64,000 bases of DNA from JAMXLO01 sp963850535 (GCA_963850535.1 CAWKMC010000015.1:62001-126000), one strand, 5' to 3'; counted from the first letter of the stretch, positions 16,582 to 25,950 are shown. The notes: a model not told the origin generated them from the sequence alone. Translations and numbers: made by a program.

Positions 16582-18672
16582 ATGGGGATCGTACTCGTCG
16601 CGCCTGGTCGCGCCATGCTGGCCGTGCACGGGCGCACCGTGCTGTGGCGGCCGTTGCGCGACGCGACCAGCGGCGGCGGTAGTGGCGGTGGCACCTTCAC
16701 CGGCCCTCATCCGAACGCCATCGCTGGCCTGTCGGGCTGGTGGGATGCAGGTACATTCGACGGCTTGCTGGATGCCAGTGCACGTCCGCTGCCGGCGTGG
16801 GATGTCGCGCCAAGCGGCACGGTGGCGACCGTTGCCGACAAGAGCGGCAACAGCAATGCGCTCGCCGCGTATCGCGTCACCGGCAGCACGTCGCCCCAGG
16901 CGACGCCACGCTTGAACGGCCTGCTTGGCGGCGTCGGGCTCAACACCGTGGTTCCCCCGAACGGTCTGCCGCAGGCGGGCTATTGCCTGCCGCAACTGGA
17001 TCCCGATCAGGGGTTCCGGCTCGCGTCGGCCGATCTCGGTTCCGGCAGCGGCTGGACCTGTTATCTGGTCTGGTCGCGGCCGAACTGGCGGCAAGGGCTG
17101 TCCGGGCCAATCACGCTACTAAGCGCTGGCGGAACAACCATCCTGCAGGCGGACGGCGTGCGAGGTGCCGGCAATCGCCTGATGCTGTTCTCCGGCAGCG
17201 CAATGCGCGTGCTGACATCATCGCTCGAGCGTCGGCACACGCATTCGGTCATCATCCGCAACACGCCCGGCAGCGGCGTCGATGTCTGGCTTGACGGCAA
17301 CCAGGTGGCGAGCGGTGCCGCGAACTCGCTGCCCGGCAGCGCACCCGGCGCGCTGTTCGTGCTGCACTCGGGCGTCAGCCAAGGCGGTGCGCAATGTTGG
17401 TTCCACGAGGCAGCGAGCTGGCCGCGCGCGCTGTCATCGTCAGACATCACCACCTTGCTTGCGTGCGGTTCGCGCTGGCAACGTGGCGCGCGCAAGGGTG
17501 TCCAGCTCCTCGTTGTCGGGCAGTCGAACGCCGGCAACGCCCTCAATGATGGCGCCTGGCATCTGATGGCCCAAGGCGTCGCGTGGCATCTTGGCGCACT
17601 CGCCTATGGCGTGATCGGTCAGTATGCCGGGAGTCCCACCACCTGCATCGGCGGCCACGGCATCTACGATGTGCGCCAGCCGCCCAACACCGGCGCGTCC
17701 TATCTGCCCGGCGACTTCATCCACAATCCAGGCGACGGCTCAGACCCGGCGAGCTACGCACTCGGCGCCGACGGCGGCGCGGTGAAAGCCTATCTTGCGC
17801 AACAGCAGGCCGAGGACCTGGCGGACATCGGCGCGATCCTCTGGCCATGGTCCGAGACCAACTCCACGCGCGCCTATAGCGAAAAGGTATTCTTTCAAGA
17901 TGGCGCACAGAATCTGTTGGCGCGGTTGCGCACTATGCTTGGCCGCGATGCATCAAGCCTGCCGCTGATATGGTGGAACGCGATGCCGTTCTGGACTGAT
18001 CCAGGTGTCCAGATGCTGCGCGAGGTGGCCACGGCGATGGCGGCGGATGCAACGCAGCACGTGGTCATCGGCTGGCCGATGACGGCCGACGTCGATCCGC
18101 GCGACGGCGACAACGATCACATCGCTAAGACCGACAACATCATCCTCGGCCAGCGCGCGGCACCAGTGATCGCGCGCGCAATACTCGCGACGGCAGGGGG
18201 AGACTCGATCGCACAGGTTCCGGCAAGCGTGCCGACGGCCGGCGGACCGCATATCGTTCATGCTTATCGGCAGGATGCAACGCATGTCGTGCTGACGGTG
18301 CACCACGACGCCGGCGACGATGTTCTGTTGCCAGGCACGGCCGCGAGCGGAACCGGTTTCGCGGTGATGGATGGCGGTTCGGTCGCCTCGCCTGGTCCGC
18401 TGCGCCACGCCACGGCTTGCGCGCGCATCGATGGGACGCACCTGCTGCTGACGCTCGACGGCGCACTGACGAATGCCAGCGCATCGTGTCAGCTGTTCTA
18501 CCCCTACGGCTCCACCCGCATCGGCCACGGCAATGCGGTCACCGACAACGTTGCGGCGAAGGCGAAGCTGGCGGGCTGCGACATTGGCGCCGATCTCGGC
18601 ACCGCCTGGCGTCTGAGCTTCCCCTTGGCAGCGACAACGACACCGATCGTGCTGAGCGATAGCCCAAACTGA
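16582..18672 (+). CDS. phage receptor-binding protein with LamG-like and SGNH esterase-like domains
   Basis: A 696-residue protein following the FN3 fibre by six bases. After a glycine linker (SGGGSGGG, near residue 35) comes a concanavalin/LamG-like region (LSGWWDAGTF, DKSGNSNALAAY, SVIIRNTPGSGVDVWLDGN). From about residue 305 it shows VQLLVVGQSNAGNA, the block I motif of the sialate O-acetylesterase/SGNH group (Ser315), and DGDNDHIAKTDN, which could supply the catalytic D-x-x-H (Asp510, His513). It would deacylate cell-surface polysaccharide during adsorption. It is the last gene of the tail cluster, and dnaE2 ends six bases further on the other strand. Confidence 0.7.
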   Translation: MGIVLVAPGRAMLAVHGRTVLWRPLRDATSGGGSGGGTFTGPHPNAIAGLSGWWDAGTFDGLLDASARPLPAWDVAPSGTVATVADKSGNSNALAAYRVTGSTSPQATPRLNGLLGGVGLNTVVPPNGLPQAGYCLPQLDPDQGFRLASADLGSGSGWTCYLVWSRPNWRQGLSGPITLLSAGGTTILQADGVRGAGNRLMLFSGSAMRVLTSSLERRHTHSVIIRNTPGSGVDVWLDGNQVASGAANSLPGSAPGALFVLHSGVSQGGAQCWFHEAASWPRALSSSDITTLLACGSRWQRGARKGVQLLVVGQSNAGNALNDGAWHLMAQGVAWHLGALAYGVIGQYAGSPTTCIGGHGIYDVRQPPNTGASYLPGDFIHNPGDGSDPASYALGADGGAVKAYLAQQQAEDLADIGAILWPWSETNSTRAYSEKVFFQDGAQNLLARLRTMLGRDASSLPLIWWNAMPFWTDPGVQMLREVATAMAADATQHVVIGWPMTADVDPRDGDNDHIAKTDNIILGQRAAPVIARAILATAGGDSIAQVPASVPTAGGPHIVHAYRQDATHVVLTVHHDAGDDVLLPGTAASGTGFAVMDGGSVASPGPLRHATACARIDGTHLLLTLDGALTNASASCQLFYPYGSTRIGHGNAVTDNVAAKAKLAGCDIGADLGTAWRLSFPLAATTTPIVLSDSPN

Positions 18673-18678
18673 AAGATC

Positions 18679-21600
18679 TCAGCGAAAGTCACGCGAGCGG
18701 GGAACCACCCGCTCCTGCCGGGGATGACTTGGGCTTCGCAATGACGGCTTCTGAGTTGCCGGTACTACCTCACTGATCCGCGCCATCAAAGCGCTGCGAT
18801 CGTGCAATCGATCGGCGATGACGTGGATGATGCCTTCCGGGCTGCGCTGCAGTCGTCCGGTCACCTGCATAAGACTACTGCCAAGAATGGCGCGGCGGAA
18901 CCGATCCAGCAGGCTGGCCCACACCACGATGTTGGCGATGCCGGTCTCGTCCTCAATTGTGCAGAATACAACATTGCCATTGCCCGGACGCTGACGCACC
19001 AACACGACGCCGGCGACAGACAGCCGCGCTCCATCAGTCAGCACCGCTGCCTGCGCGCAGCTCGACACACCTTCGGCGGTGAACAGCCCGCGCAGAAAGC
19101 GCATCGGATGCGACTTCAGCGACAGACCCGCCGTCTGGTAGTCCGTGATGACGTGCTCGCCCTTGGTCATCACCGGCAGCGGCACATCGGTGATTGCCAC
19201 CCCTTTGTCAGCAAACAGCGGCAACTCTCCGATATCCGATAGCCCTCGCACCTGCCATAGCGCCGCTCGACGATCGAGCTTCATACTGCGCAGCGCATCC
19301 GCCTCCGCCAGCATCACAAGTGCTGCCCGCGGCAGACCCACACGAACCAACGCAGCGAATGATCCAGTATAAGAAACTCCCCCTCCCCTCGCGGGAGGGG
19401 GGCGGGGGGAGGGGGCCGCGCCACCAATAAGACGCCCCTCCATCACCCTCTCCGCCCACTCCCGAGAAAACCCGGTGACCAACCGGAACCCCAGCCGCAG
19501 CGCCCCATCTTCCAACGTACAGTCCCAATCGCTGGCGGCAACATCGATCGGCCGCACCTCCACCCCGTGCTCGCGCGCATCACGCACGATCTGTGCCGGC
19601 GCATAAAACCCCATCGGTTGCGAATTCAGCAGTGCACAGGCAAAGGCCGCCGGGTGGTGGCATTTCAGCCAGGCCGAGACATACACCAGCAGGGCGAAAC
19701 TGGCGGAGTGGCTCTCAGGGAATCCGTAGGTGCCGAAGCCCTCTATCTGGTGAAAGCAGCGTTCGGCAAAATCCCGCGTATAACCCCGCTCCACCATACC
19801 TTCGACCATCTTTTCAAAAAACCGATGGATGGTCCCCGCATTGCGAAACGTCGCCATGGATCGTCGAAGCTGATTTGCCTCCTCCGGCGTGAACTTCGCC
19901 GCCACGATGGCGATCTGCATCGCCTGCTCTTGAAACAACGGCACGCCCATCGTCCTGCCAAGCACCTGCTGCAACTCGTCGGCCGGTCCGTACGCAGGAG
20001 ACGGCAGCTCTACCGGTTCTAATCCCTGCCGACGACGCAGATACGGATGCACCATATCGCCCTGGATCGGCCCAGGACGCACGATCGCCACCTCAATCAC
20101 CAGGTCATAGAATTTCTCCGGCCGCAGCCGCGGCAGCATGTTCATCTGCGCGCGTGATTCCACCTGGAACACGCCGATCGAATCACCTCGGCACAGCATC
20201 TCATAGACGGCGGGATCTTCCGTCGGCACCTGCGCCAGGTTCTTTAGCCCCAGCAATTCGAACGCCTTCCGGATGCAGGTCAGCATTCCTAGCGCGAGAA
20301 CATCGACCTTCATGATCCCCAACCTGTCGATGTCGTCCTTGTCCCATTCGATGAAGGTGCGCTGGTCCATCGCGGCGCGGCCGATCGGCACGGTTTCGTC
20401 CAGCCGACCGCGTGTCAGCACAAAGCCGCCGACATGCTGCGACAGATGCCGCGGCAACCCGACCAATTGGCGCGCCAGTTCGATCGATCGTCGCACAACG
20501 AAACTGGTCGGATCGAGACCGATCTCCTTCAGGCAGTCATCCGACCACAGTCCCTCCCCTGCGTGCCATGACTGAGCGGACAACGCCGCCGTGGCGTCTT
20601 CCGACAATCCCATCACCTTGCCGACCTCACGGATGGCGCGCTTCGGCCGATAGTGAATAACCGTGGCCGCAATGCCGGCGCGATCACGACCATAGCGCTG
20701 ATAGATGTACTGGATGACCTCCTCGCGCCGCTCATGCTCGAAATCCACATCGATATCCGGTGGCTCACGACGCTCGGTGGAAACAAAGCGCTCGAACAGC
20801 AGACTGATCTGCGCCGGATCGACGGCGGTTATGTGCAGGCAGTAGCAAACCGCCGAATTGGCCGCCGACCCACGCCCCTGGCAGAGAATGTCGTTCTCAA
20901 CCGCATATCGCACGATGTCGTGCACTGTCAGGAAGTACCGCGCGTAGTTGAGTTGCGCGATAATGCGCAGTTCCTTCTCGATGGTGTCGCGAATCTGCGG
21001 CGGGATCCCATTGGGATAGCGCACTGCGGCACCCTGCCAGGTCAGATTGGCCAGATGCTCATCTGGAGTCAGACCATACGGGATCGGTTCGTCTGGATAT
21101 TCGTAAGCCAACTCGTCCAGCGAAAAGCTGCATCGCTCGACAATCTCTTGCGTGCGCAGGATCGCGTCGGGATGGTCGTGGAATAGCCGGCCCATCTCGC
21201 CCGGCGATTTCAGGTACCGTTCCGCGTTGGGCTGCAGCGCGAGCCCCGCCTGGTCGATGCGACAGCCAAGGCGGATACAGGTCATCACATCCTGCAGAGG
21301 ACGCCGGTCCGGCAGGTGATAAAGAACGTCGTTGGTCGCCACCATCGGCAACGGCAACGCCGCCATTGCACGCAGACGCTGCGCATCATCGGCGCGATAA
21401 CGACGACTGACAGCAAGATACGCCTGCCCGGGAAAATCCCTTTGCAACCGCAAGAGATTTTTCCGCAGGCCAGCATCCACTTGGTCTCGCACAACGGCCA
21501 GCAGAATCTGTCCTTCGCCATGCTCCAGCAGGTCGTCGTAGTACAGAAAGCAGCGGTTGGTGGCCTTCGCCGCATCGCCAGTATCGCCGTGCGGCACGCG

Positions 21601-21924
21601 ATCCTTACCGACCGTCAGCAGCCGCGTCAGCCGTCCCCAGGCGGAGCGATCCTGCGGATAGCAGAGCAGGTCAGGTGTGGCGTCGCGGAACGACAGGCGC
21701 GCGCCGACGACCAGACGGATACCAACCTCTTTCGCCGCATCCCACATGCGCACCACGCCGGCGACGCTGTTGAGATCGGTGATACCGATGGCGGAAAGTC
21801 CCAGCACCGATGCGGTGGCTGCAAGTTCTTCCGGCGATGACGCACCACGCAGAAAGGAGAACGCGCTCGCCACCTGAAGTTCGGCAAACGACACAGCTAT
21901 CCGAACAACCCATGCAGATACCAT
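18679..21924 (-). CDS. dnaE2: error-prone DNA polymerase DnaE2 (ImuC)
   Basis: A C-family polymerase of 1081 residues that works with ImuA and ImuB in SOS mutagenesis. The PHP domain is at the start (SFAELQVASAFSFLRGASSP, with Gln in place of the first metal His as usual for DnaE2), and the palm carries the catalytic aspartates in PDIDVDFEHERREEV. FETPEEANQLRR-like thumb and finger elements follow (KFTPEEANQLRRSMATFRNA). The chosen start overlaps imuB by 28 bases. Odd features: residues about 836-849 (PSPRPPPARGGG) are encoded by a GC-rich palindromic repeat, and the last 20 or so residues (SHPRQERVVPRSRDFR) look like read-through of an intergenic repeat. Confidence 0.95.
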   Translation of the reverse strand: MVSAWVVRIAVSFAELQVASAFSFLRGASSPEELAATASVLGLSAIGITDLNSVAGVVRMWDAAKEVGIRLVVGARLSFRDATPDLLCYPQDRSAWGRLTRLLTVGKDRVPHGDTGDAAKATNRCFLYYDDLLEHGEGQILLAVVRDQVDAGLRKNLLRLQRDFPGQAYLAVSRRYRADDAQRLRAMAALPLPMVATNDVLYHLPDRRPLQDVMTCIRLGCRIDQAGLALQPNAERYLKSPGEMGRLFHDHPDAILRTQEIVERCSFSLDELAYEYPDEPIPYGLTPDEHLANLTWQGAAVRYPNGIPPQIRDTIEKELRIIAQLNYARYFLTVHDIVRYAVENDILCQGRGSAANSAVCYCLHITAVDPAQISLLFERFVSTERREPPDIDVDFEHERREEVIQYIYQRYGRDRAGIAATVIHYRPKRAIREVGKVMGLSEDATAALSAQSWHAGEGLWSDDCLKEIGLDPTSFVVRRSIELARQLVGLPRHLSQHVGGFVLTRGRLDETVPIGRAAMDQRTFIEWDKDDIDRLGIMKVDVLALGMLTCIRKAFELLGLKNLAQVPTEDPAVYEMLCRGDSIGVFQVESRAQMNMLPRLRPEKFYDLVIEVAIVRPGPIQGDMVHPYLRRRQGLEPVELPSPAYGPADELQQVLGRTMGVPLFQEQAMQIAIVAAKFTPEEANQLRRSMATFRNAGTIHRFFEKMVEGMVERGYTRDFAERCFHQIEGFGTYGFPESHSASFALLVYVSAWLKCHHPAAFACALLNSQPMGFYAPAQIVRDAREHGVEVRPIDVAASDWDCTLEDGALRLGFRLVTGFSREWAERVMEGRLIGGAAPSPRPPPARGGGVSYTGSFAALVRVGLPRAALVMLAEADALRSMKLDRRAALWQVRGLSDIGELPLFADKGVAITDVPLPVMTKGEHVITDYQTAGLSLKSHPMRFLRGLFTAEGVSSCAQAAVLTDGARLSVAGVVLVRQRPGNGNVVFCTIEDETGIANIVVWASLLDRFRRAILGSSLMQVTGRLQRSPEGIIHVIADRLHDRSALMARISEVVPATQKPSLRSPSHPRQERVVPRSRDFR
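19377..19417 (-). repeat. palindromic GC-rich repeat inside dnaE2 coding sequence
   Basis: On the + strand the element begins CTCCCCCTCCCCT, then CGCGGGAGGGGGG, and ends GGAGGGGGCC. Its first 13 bases are identical to the reverse complement of the intergenic element at 32831-32869, and the rest is clearly alike. It is in frame and adds roughly 14-20 residues compared with what I know of DnaE2 at this position. Confidence 0.7.
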
Positions 21925-23420
21925 CGAGGCATTCGGTCACCGCCATGCAGTCCGGCGCGAAAGATCCAAAATCGCGCACCATCGAAATCTTCCACTCGGT
22001 AATAGTCACGTACCAGGTCGGTTTCCGTTCGCCCTCTGGCTTGCTTGTCGCGCCACCATTCGGCAGCAATCCGCTCGGGTCCCGCGGCAGCACGGACACG
22101 ATGCGCAACACCACGCCAGGTGAACCGGACCGGTGGATCGTCCGGAACAATGGCGATCACCTCGATCTCCTCGGGCCGCCGCAACAACCGTATAGGCCGC
22201 GGTGCTGACGGATCATCCACCCAGGAAGGCTGCTTCAGCGGCAATGGCGGAACGCGCTGTACCGCACGCTCCGGCACATGGCTGGCGTATGGCGCAACGC
22301 GAGAAATCCGCTCAGCCCCAAGCCGGTTGGCCAGTATGTCCACCGCCGACGCCAGGCATTCGGCAGGATCCTGTGTGGCCATCAGTTGCGACTGAGGTGC
22401 CTGAAGGGGCGCCACGATCTCGGCATCCAGCGCCACCACCTCAATGCCAAAGCCAGGATCGACGCAATCAAGCTTCTCGCATAGCAACTTGGCCAGATAT
22501 GCAGCATCGCGCACAGGCAGAGCGGTACCCACGGCAATCCGCGGCACCTCGTCATCGACCCGGAAGAACGACGCAGCGAACCGTTGGCCGCCTTTGTCCT
22601 GCTGCGCCAATCGTCGGCACAGCCGTTCGGCAAGTTGCGCGAGGACACGCCGAAGATCTTCCGCCGTGCCGATCGGTTCGGCAAAGGCCAACCGCTCCTG
22701 CCACTCAAAGGGCGGCCGCGGCCAGTCGATCGCCTCCTCCACTGCTCCCAGCGCCTGATCCAGCCGCAGCATCGGCCCGGCACCAAAGCGCGCCGTGATC
22801 TGCGCGCGCGGAATACGCAGCAGGTCCTTTACCGTCCGCAATCCAAGCCGGCGCAATCCGGCAACCGTACCGGTCTCAAGTCGCAAGCTGGCGATTGGGA
22901 AATCGGCCAGCGCCGCCGCTTCCTCCCCCGCCGACAGACAGATCCGCTCCGCGCCAGCATGTGCCAATGCCCAGGCCGCCCCGGTGGTGCCGGCAACCGC
23001 CAGTCGGCTAGCAATGTCATTCCCCACCAGCCGGCCCGCGAGGTCCTGCATCAGTTCTGGTTCCGTCGCGAACATTGCCGTGCAGCCGGTGATATCCAAC
23101 CAAAGCCCATCCGGCGCATCAGGCGCCGCCATCGGTGTGTAGCGCTCGCACCAGCCAGCCAGCCTGGCCAAAGCAGCCTCGTCTGCAACCGGATCCGCAT
23201 CGACCGCGATCAGCCCTGGGCAGACGGCACGGGCATCGGTCAGGCTCTGCCCAGGTCGCAACCCCTGTGCCTCGCCCGCCTCCCCCACTGCGACCAGTTT
23301 CCGCACGCCACGGACAGCCTCCGTCGTGACCAGGGGCCTATCCGGCGAGATGAAGACGCTGCGGCTCAGCCGCGTAATCGGCCAGTTCGGTAACCACACG
23401 CAGAGGATGCGTTGCGTCAT
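21897..23420 (-). CDS. imuB: Y-family polymerase-like protein ImuB
   Basis: A 507-residue ImuB, a catalytically inactive Y-family polymerase relative that links ImuA and DnaE2 to the beta clamp. I chose ATG 23420 (MTQRILCVWLPNWPITRLSR), the conserved N terminus; an ATG 45 bases upstream adds an unrelated leader. GLWLDITGCTAMF replaces the usual acidic catalytic motif, as expected for ImuB. A helix-hairpin-like segment (LRRLGLRTVKDLLRIP) and little-finger region follow, and the end (YYRVEDFDGARFWIFRAGLH) is typical. It overlaps imuA by 83 bases and dnaE2 by 28, so all three are translated from one message. Confidence 0.93.
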   Translation of the reverse strand: MTQRILCVWLPNWPITRLSRSVFISPDRPLVTTEAVRGVRKLVAVGEAGEAQGLRPGQSLTDARAVCPGLIAVDADPVADEAALARLAGWCERYTPMAAPDAPDGLWLDITGCTAMFATEPELMQDLAGRLVGNDIASRLAVAGTTGAAWALAHAGAERICLSAGEEAAALADFPIASLRLETGTVAGLRRLGLRTVKDLLRIPRAQITARFGAGPMLRLDQALGAVEEAIDWPRPPFEWQERLAFAEPIGTAEDLRRVLAQLAERLCRRLAQQDKGGQRFAASFFRVDDEVPRIAVGTALPVRDAAYLAKLLCEKLDCVDPGFGIEVVALDAEIVAPLQAPQSQLMATQDPAECLASAVDILANRLGAERISRVAPYASHVPERAVQRVPPLPLKQPSWVDDPSAPRPIRLLRRPEEIEVIAIVPDDPPVRFTWRGVAHRVRAAAGPERIAAEWWRDKQARGRTETDLVRDYYRVEDFDGARFWIFRAGLHGGDRMPRWYLHGLFG

Positions 23421-24162
23421 CCGAAGCCTCCATGATCCACTCCCCAGGCCGCCCGCCACGGGCATGCGTCAGCGCCACATGCCAGCGCGGCAGACCTGGG
23501 TCCTTGCCATCCTTTTCGCTGGGCATCGGGGTGAGGTGCCATCGGGTGACGGCGACGCTGGTCTCCCGATCTGTGGTCCTGTGACCCTGCGGCCAGCGGC
23601 GCAGAACAAAGCCGGTCGAGCCATGACGCTGGCAGGCAAGCTGCAACCGGTGCGAAGCGGTGCGATCCAGGCATCCCACCTCCCCCACCACCGCGGCGGC
23701 AACGCCCTCGCGCAGCACCGCCTCCATCGAGGCAAGCGTCGCGACGTCTTTGCCCGGTCGAACCAGCACCAGCCTGTTGGGATCGAGCCCGTAAGTCAGT
23801 AGCCCAGGGGGATGCAGATCCTCCGCGGGAGCGATCCAGAACACTGGCCTATCCGGTTCGATGCGAGCCAGCAGGGCCGTGACGAAGGCGGCCGGCAGTG
23901 CGCCGGTCTCCGCGTCAATCCCGGCCGCACCGATCTCGTGCAACTGGCCCAGCGCCAAGCCACCACCCAGGGAGTGGTCCACGCACGGATCGTCGAACGG
24001 CAGCAACCGGCTCCATGGCTTCTTCACTCCACGAAGCAGGGCTACCAGGTGCTCCGGCAAGGCCCTGGGTCGGCTGAACCTGGCCAGTCGGATAGATGGC
24101 CCCGCCTTGGGAAGCTGCGGGGATTCAGCAGAGCGTTCGACGAGGCAAATTGGCAGATGCAT
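23338..24162 (-). CDS. imuA: SOS mutasome protein ImuA
   Basis: A 274-residue RecA-like protein, first gene of imuA-imuB-dnaE2. The ATP-binding part is degenerate, as usual for ImuA: LGGGLALGQLHEIGA (residues about 65-80) aligns with the RecA Walker region, and RPVFWIAPAEDLHPPGLLTYG follows. It interacts with ImuB and RecA to license translesion synthesis. A GTTC-N7-GTTC LexA box ends 8 bases upstream of ATG 24162, so the operon should be DNA-damage induced. Confidence 0.9.
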   Translation of the reverse strand: MHLPICLVERSAESPQLPKAGPSIRLARFSRPRALPEHLVALLRGVKKPWSRLLPFDDPCVDHSLGGGLALGQLHEIGAAGIDAETGALPAAFVTALLARIEPDRPVFWIAPAEDLHPPGLLTYGLDPNRLVLVRPGKDVATLASMEAVLREGVAAAVVGEVGCLDRTASHRLQLACQRHGSTGFVLRRWPQGHRTTDRETSVAVTRWHLTPMPSEKDGKDPGLPRWHVALTHARGGRPGEWIMEASDDATHPLRVVTELADYAAEPQRLHLAG

Positions 24163-24169
24163 GGCTGAT

Positions 24170-24184
24170 GTTCTTTATTTGTTC
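24170..24184 (-). promoter_or_regulatory. LexA (SOS) box upstream of imuA
   Basis: The + strand reads GTTC-TTTATTT-GTTC, which is GAAC-N7-GAAC read toward imuA. This is exactly the direct-repeat SOS box known for Alphaproteobacteria. It lies 8-22 bases before the imuA ATG, so LexA would block the promoter or start region. Confidence 0.85.
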
Positions 24185-24402
24185 TCAAGCAGCGCCAGAG
24201 TCAACGACTCGATTGCTGCTTCGAGTCCCGCTGCCCGCCCCACGCCCAGTCCGTATGGTGCTGGGGCACGCAAGCGATCATGCTTCGCAATGGGCAACAA
24301 TCGGCTCGATTGCACCGAAGAATTGGAACAGAGGCCAAGCGCGACAGATGGTGATCTGACGGACGGTTAGATTGGTGAGACGCTACCTGGCCACTCTGGC
24401 TA

Positions 24403-24960
24403 TCAGCCTAGCAAGCGCGGCGGAATCTGCATTCCCAGTCGCAGCGGGACGTTCCAGACCTCGCGCACCTGGCGCAGGTTACGGAAACCGGCGCGCAAAT
24501 AGGTGGGCAGCGCACGGGGATGATCAGCAGTGCAGGTGTTGACGGTCATGCCGCGCGGTCGCTGCCGCCAGGCGGCGTCCACAGCACTGCGCAGGAAAGA
24601 GAAGCCCACACCCGCACCAATCGCGTGCGGCATCAGGCCGAAATAGCTCAGGTTGACGTCGGGCCAACTACGCGCGTCGAGTTCAAAAAAACCGGCGGGC
24701 TGGCCGCCATGATAGAGCGTATGGATCGAAACCGCCGGATCGCGCAGCAGCATGGCGAGTTCTTCATCGAGCATGGTGCGGCGCAACCACCATACGTAAT
24801 CCGCGCCAACCGTGTTGTAGAGATAACGGTAAAACGCGACGGTGGGCGACTGCACGGTCACCACCTGGTAATCGGTCGGCAGCCCCGGGGATGGGCCGGG
24901 CGGCGGGCGGTCCATTCGCAGAAACGTCACTGTCACGGTGACCCGTGCCACCGGCTCCAT
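24403..24960 (-). CDS. GNAT-like N-acetyltransferase
   Basis: A 185-residue protein from ATG 24960 (MEPVARVTVTVTFLRMDRPP), with AAGGGGG about 8 bases upstream. The longer open frame to 25377 has a cysteine- and arginine-rich leader with no coding character. Features are DYVWWLRRTMLDEELAMLL, HTLYHGGQPAGFFELD, LSYFGLMPHAIGAGVGFSFL (the acetyl-CoA binding region) and the C-terminal STADHPRALPTYLRAGF-like segment (here NTCTADHPRALPTYLRAGF). Proteins of this type acetylate small molecules; the substrate is not evident. Confidence 0.75.
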   Translation of the reverse strand: MEPVARVTVTVTFLRMDRPPPGPSPGLPTDYQVVTVQSPTVAFYRYLYNTVGADYVWWLRRTMLDEELAMLLRDPAVSIHTLYHGGQPAGFFELDARSWPDVNLSYFGLMPHAIGAGVGFSFLRSAVDAAWRQRPRGMTVNTCTADHPRALPTYLRAGFRNLRQVREVWNVPLRLGMQIPPRLLG

Positions 24961-25321
24961 GCCTGGGCCCCCTTCGTGTCCTTCCAACGGACCAGCCAAG
25001 ACGCCATGGCGAACGCGATGGGTCAAGTGACGCGCCGACGAGTTTACCGACACAGGATGTGTGGCCGGCAACGTTCGCCGCGGTCGCAGAGGGGCGGCTA
25101 TCCCAGCCGGTAATTGCCATCTGGCCAGCGAGCACTCGGCAGTTAGCCTCGCAGCTTCTTCTTCGCGGCGGGGCGATAATGAGATGTCGACTGCAGACAC
25201 GCTACGGATGGTTGCGCGGTCGCGCAGGCAGGTTGGGAGGAGATCTACAGGTCTAGCAGCACGCGCATTCGTGCAACGACAGAATTGCTCGCGACGAGCC
25301 GTGCGGTTGTAGATCCAGCAA
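24961..25321. other. gene-free stretch between GNAT and LysE genes
   Basis: About 360 bases without a convincing gene. Frames here are short and have no family resemblance. I see no strong terminator or RNA gene. It may include the GNAT promoter and old remnant sequence. Confidence 0.4.
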
Positions 25322-25948
25322 TTAGCCTCCGCTTGCGCATGCCATTGTCCCCCATGCTGCCCACATTGCCAGCACAAGAAGGACCGACGCCGTCCCCCAA
25401 CGAATAAGCCTTTCCCTCATCAATGCGGCCCGGCGAATACTCGGGGCGGCCAAGAGAGCGCAGATACCCAGGTAAAATGTAGCGCTGGTCAATGGAACGG
25501 CGACGAGCACCGCCAAGGTGAGCCCGATCGGCCAAGCAGCCGGGAAGCTGGCGTACTCAGCGGTAAAATAGGCAATAGTGACCGGGTTACCAATTGCAGT
25601 GCAGAAACCGGTTCCCGCCTCAACGACCAAAGAGTTGGACGCCCTTCCGCAGCCATCGGTAATTGCTCTCGATCGCAACATCCGCATTGCGAGTACTACG
25701 AGAAGCAGTGTGCCGGCACCGCGAATGGCAATCACCCACGACGATTGCGCAACTACGGCGACCGCCGCTTTAGTCACGACTGCCAAAGCCGTAGCACCCG
25801 AAGCTGCCCCAAGTGCGAAAGGCGCGGCCGCATGAAAGCCACGCAACGCAGCTAGCCCGCCAAGCGCCAGCATATTTGGTCCTGGCACCGCGAGGATCGC
25901 GGTGTAGCCCAAGATAAATGCTGGCAATTGCGTCCGAATGCCCGTCAT
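25322..25948 (-). CDS. LysE/RhtB-family amino acid exporter
   Basis: A 208-residue inner-membrane protein with about six hydrophobic segments. It has the family signature near the N terminus (ILAVPGPNMLALGGLAALRG) and a second conserved part, GTGFCTAIGNPVTIAYFTA. It likely exports amino acids or related compounds out of the cell. The RBS (GAGG, six bases before ATG 25948) is inside the 3' arm of a perfect hairpin, so translation may be controlled. It is separated from lrgB by about 80 bases on the same strand. Confidence 0.85.
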   Translation of the reverse strand: MTGIRTQLPAFILGYTAILAVPGPNMLALGGLAALRGFHAAAPFALGAASGATALAVVTKAAVAVVAQSSWVIAIRGAGTLLLVVLAMRMLRSRAITDGCGRASNSLVVEAGTGFCTAIGNPVTIAYFTAEYASFPAAWPIGLTLAVLVAVPLTSATFYLGICALLAAPSIRRAALMRERLIRWGTASVLLVLAMWAAWGTMACASGG

Positions 25949-25950
25949 CG

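Noticed and set aside
24961..25377. N-terminal extension of the GNAT frame
   Set aside because: Cysteine- and arginine-rich leader with no coding character; ATG 24960 has an RBS and the correct family start.
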